Shown here piece by piece: positions 4,932 to 5,506 of a stretch of DNA of 5,506 nucleotides. The notes under the pieces were generated by a model, which worked only from the letters and a program-made list of their open reading frames with translations, ran no database searches and had not been told where the DNA came from. This stretch comes from Acidobacteriota bacterium (GTDB taxonomy: Bacteria > Acidobacteriota > Polarisedimenticolia > Gp22-AA2): positions 1 to 5,506 of the forward strand of contig JACOUZ010000147.1 of assembly GCA_016177515.1 (NCBI GenBank). Direction: 5' to 3'. The first letter of the stretch is position 1. Each line of letters begins with the position of its first letter. Both the position numbers and the translations under genes were made by a program.

Positions 4932-5506
4932 GTGCGCCTCGGCTTCGGCAAGTCAAGGGGAAGAGCCTCTCCGGCTCTTCCCCTTTTTTTTCTCTTCGCC
5001 GCGACCCTCCCGGGGGCCGGCGCCGAGGCCGGGACACGGACCGACTTCCGGTTCCTTCCCGCCTACTTCAGCGGCGATTACGGAACCGGGATCGACACCT
5101 CGATCGCCTATCTTCCGATGATTCTCGTCGTCTCGTCCGACAGGCAGGAGTTCCGCGTGACCGTTCCGTTCCTGGCGATCAGGACGAGCGACCCCGTCCT
5201 TTACCTCAACGGCGAGGTGATCGGCCCGGCTCCGGGCGGGAGCACCTCGGAATCGGGTCCTGGCGACGTGCTCGTTCAGGACGAAGTGTTCCTGGTCCAG
5301 GGGACGGCTCGGCGGCCCTGGGTTTCGGGCATCCTGCGGATCAAGCTCCCGACGGCAGACGAGACGAAAGGCCTCGGCAGCGGCGAGGCCGACTTCGGGG
5401 CGGGAGTCGCCGTGATGCAGCCCGTCGGACATGCATGGAACCTGATCGGGAGCTGGCTGCACATCGCGCGCGGCGATCCCGCGGGACTCGACTACCGCGA
5501 CACCTC
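4932..5506 (+). CDS. Outer-membrane beta-barrel transporter-like protein (MetA-pathway phenol degradation type), 3' end outside window
   Basis: The frame stays open to the window edge and gives 191 residues of an incomplete protein. Residues 1-33 read as a signal peptide with basic residues (KSRGR), a hydrophobic LPLFFLFAATL core (16-26) and AEA before Gly34. The mature part starts DFRFLPAYFSGDYGTG, then alternates short beta-like strands such as FRVTVPFLAI (74-83). The most telling stretch is LRIKLPTADETKGLGSGEADFG (135-156), matching the KLPTGDxxKGLGTGxxD signature of outer-membrane proteins annotated as transporter or 'MetA-pathway of phenol degradation' (PF13557). Such barrels are thought to pass hydrophobic compounds, usually without proven substrate. 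The only in-frame start before the signal peptide is GTG at 4932; its Shine-Dalgarno is poor (GGGGA only 2 nt away). The next in-frame ATG (5118) would remove the signal peptide and first strand. Confidence 0.8.
   Translation, partial: MRLGFGKSRGRASPALPLFFLFAATLPGAGAEAGTRTDFRFLPAYFSGDYGTGIDTSIAYLPMILVVSSDRQEFRVTVPFLAIRTSDPVLYLNGEVIGPAPGGSTSESGPGDVLVQDEVFLVQGTARRPWVSGILRIKLPTADETKGLGSGEADFGAGVAVMQPVGHAWNLIGSWLHIARGDPAGLDYRDT
4955..4991 (+). terminator. Strong intrinsic terminator inside the signal-peptide codons of the next gene
   Basis: The arms AAGGGGAAGAGCC (4955-4967) and GGCTCTTCCCCTT (4973-4985) pair perfectly over 13 bp around a 5-nt loop. The run of eight T (4984-4991) includes the last two bases of the second arm. 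It is a model Rho-independent terminator for the secreted-protein gene, whose stop is 40 nt upstream. It also lies within codons 8-20 of the following gene, so it may act as a conditional (attenuator-like) terminator. Confidence 0.88.

Noticed and set aside
1..5506. Search for a defence system, CRISPR array, tRNA, transposase or phage gene
   Set aside because: I found no direct-repeat array, tRNA-like cloverleaf, transposase motif or terminal inverted repeats. The genes are envelope, efflux and hydrolase functions.

Overview
The window is a very GC-rich piece of bacterial chromosome. Well-formed Shine-Dalgarno sequences, N-terminal export signals and an outer-membrane-barrel-type gene at the right edge point to a Gram-negative (diderm) organism. 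The mix of genes is the kind seen in environmental phyla such as Acidobacteriota or Methylomirabilota, but nothing here fixes the taxon. I see no rRNA, tRNA, CRISPR array, insertion sequence or phage gene.

Left part (1-1300). Two decayed gene fragments flank one intact gene. At the left edge (+ strand) is a scrap of a sensor kinase: the start of an ethylene-receptor-like membrane domain runs, with a frame change, into a short PAS-like piece. Next comes an intact minus-strand gene (239-1027) for an exported dienelactone hydrolase-family protein. Upstream of it, in the same open frame, lies a roughly 50-residue remnant of a vanadium haloperoxidase/PAP2-type protein that keeps the KX6RP motif. 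A naive gene call would fuse that remnant to the hydrolase.

Middle (1301-4066). A plus-strand TetA-like MFS drug efflux gene (1301-2548) meets, tail to tail across 18 bp, a minus-strand gene (2567-4066) for a 499-residue membrane protein. That protein has a PH-like region, a CXXC...CXXC zinc ribbon, a TM2-like membrane hairpin and a hydrophilic C-terminal domain. A small inverted repeat covers both stop codons.

Right part (4067-5506). A 174-bp divergent intergenic region carries candidate promoters for the 499-residue gene and for a plus-strand secreted protein of 224 residues (4241-4915). The secreted protein contains an internal duplication and a Pro/Glu/Arg-rich tail. Seventeen bases further on, a GTG-initiated gene for an outer-membrane transporter-like protein runs off the window (4932 onward). 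A textbook intrinsic terminator (4955-4991) lies inside the signal-peptide codons of this last gene, which is the most unusual regulatory arrangement seen here. The intact genes do not form an obvious single pathway. They look like separate envelope, export and efflux functions, with the last two possibly co-transcribed.
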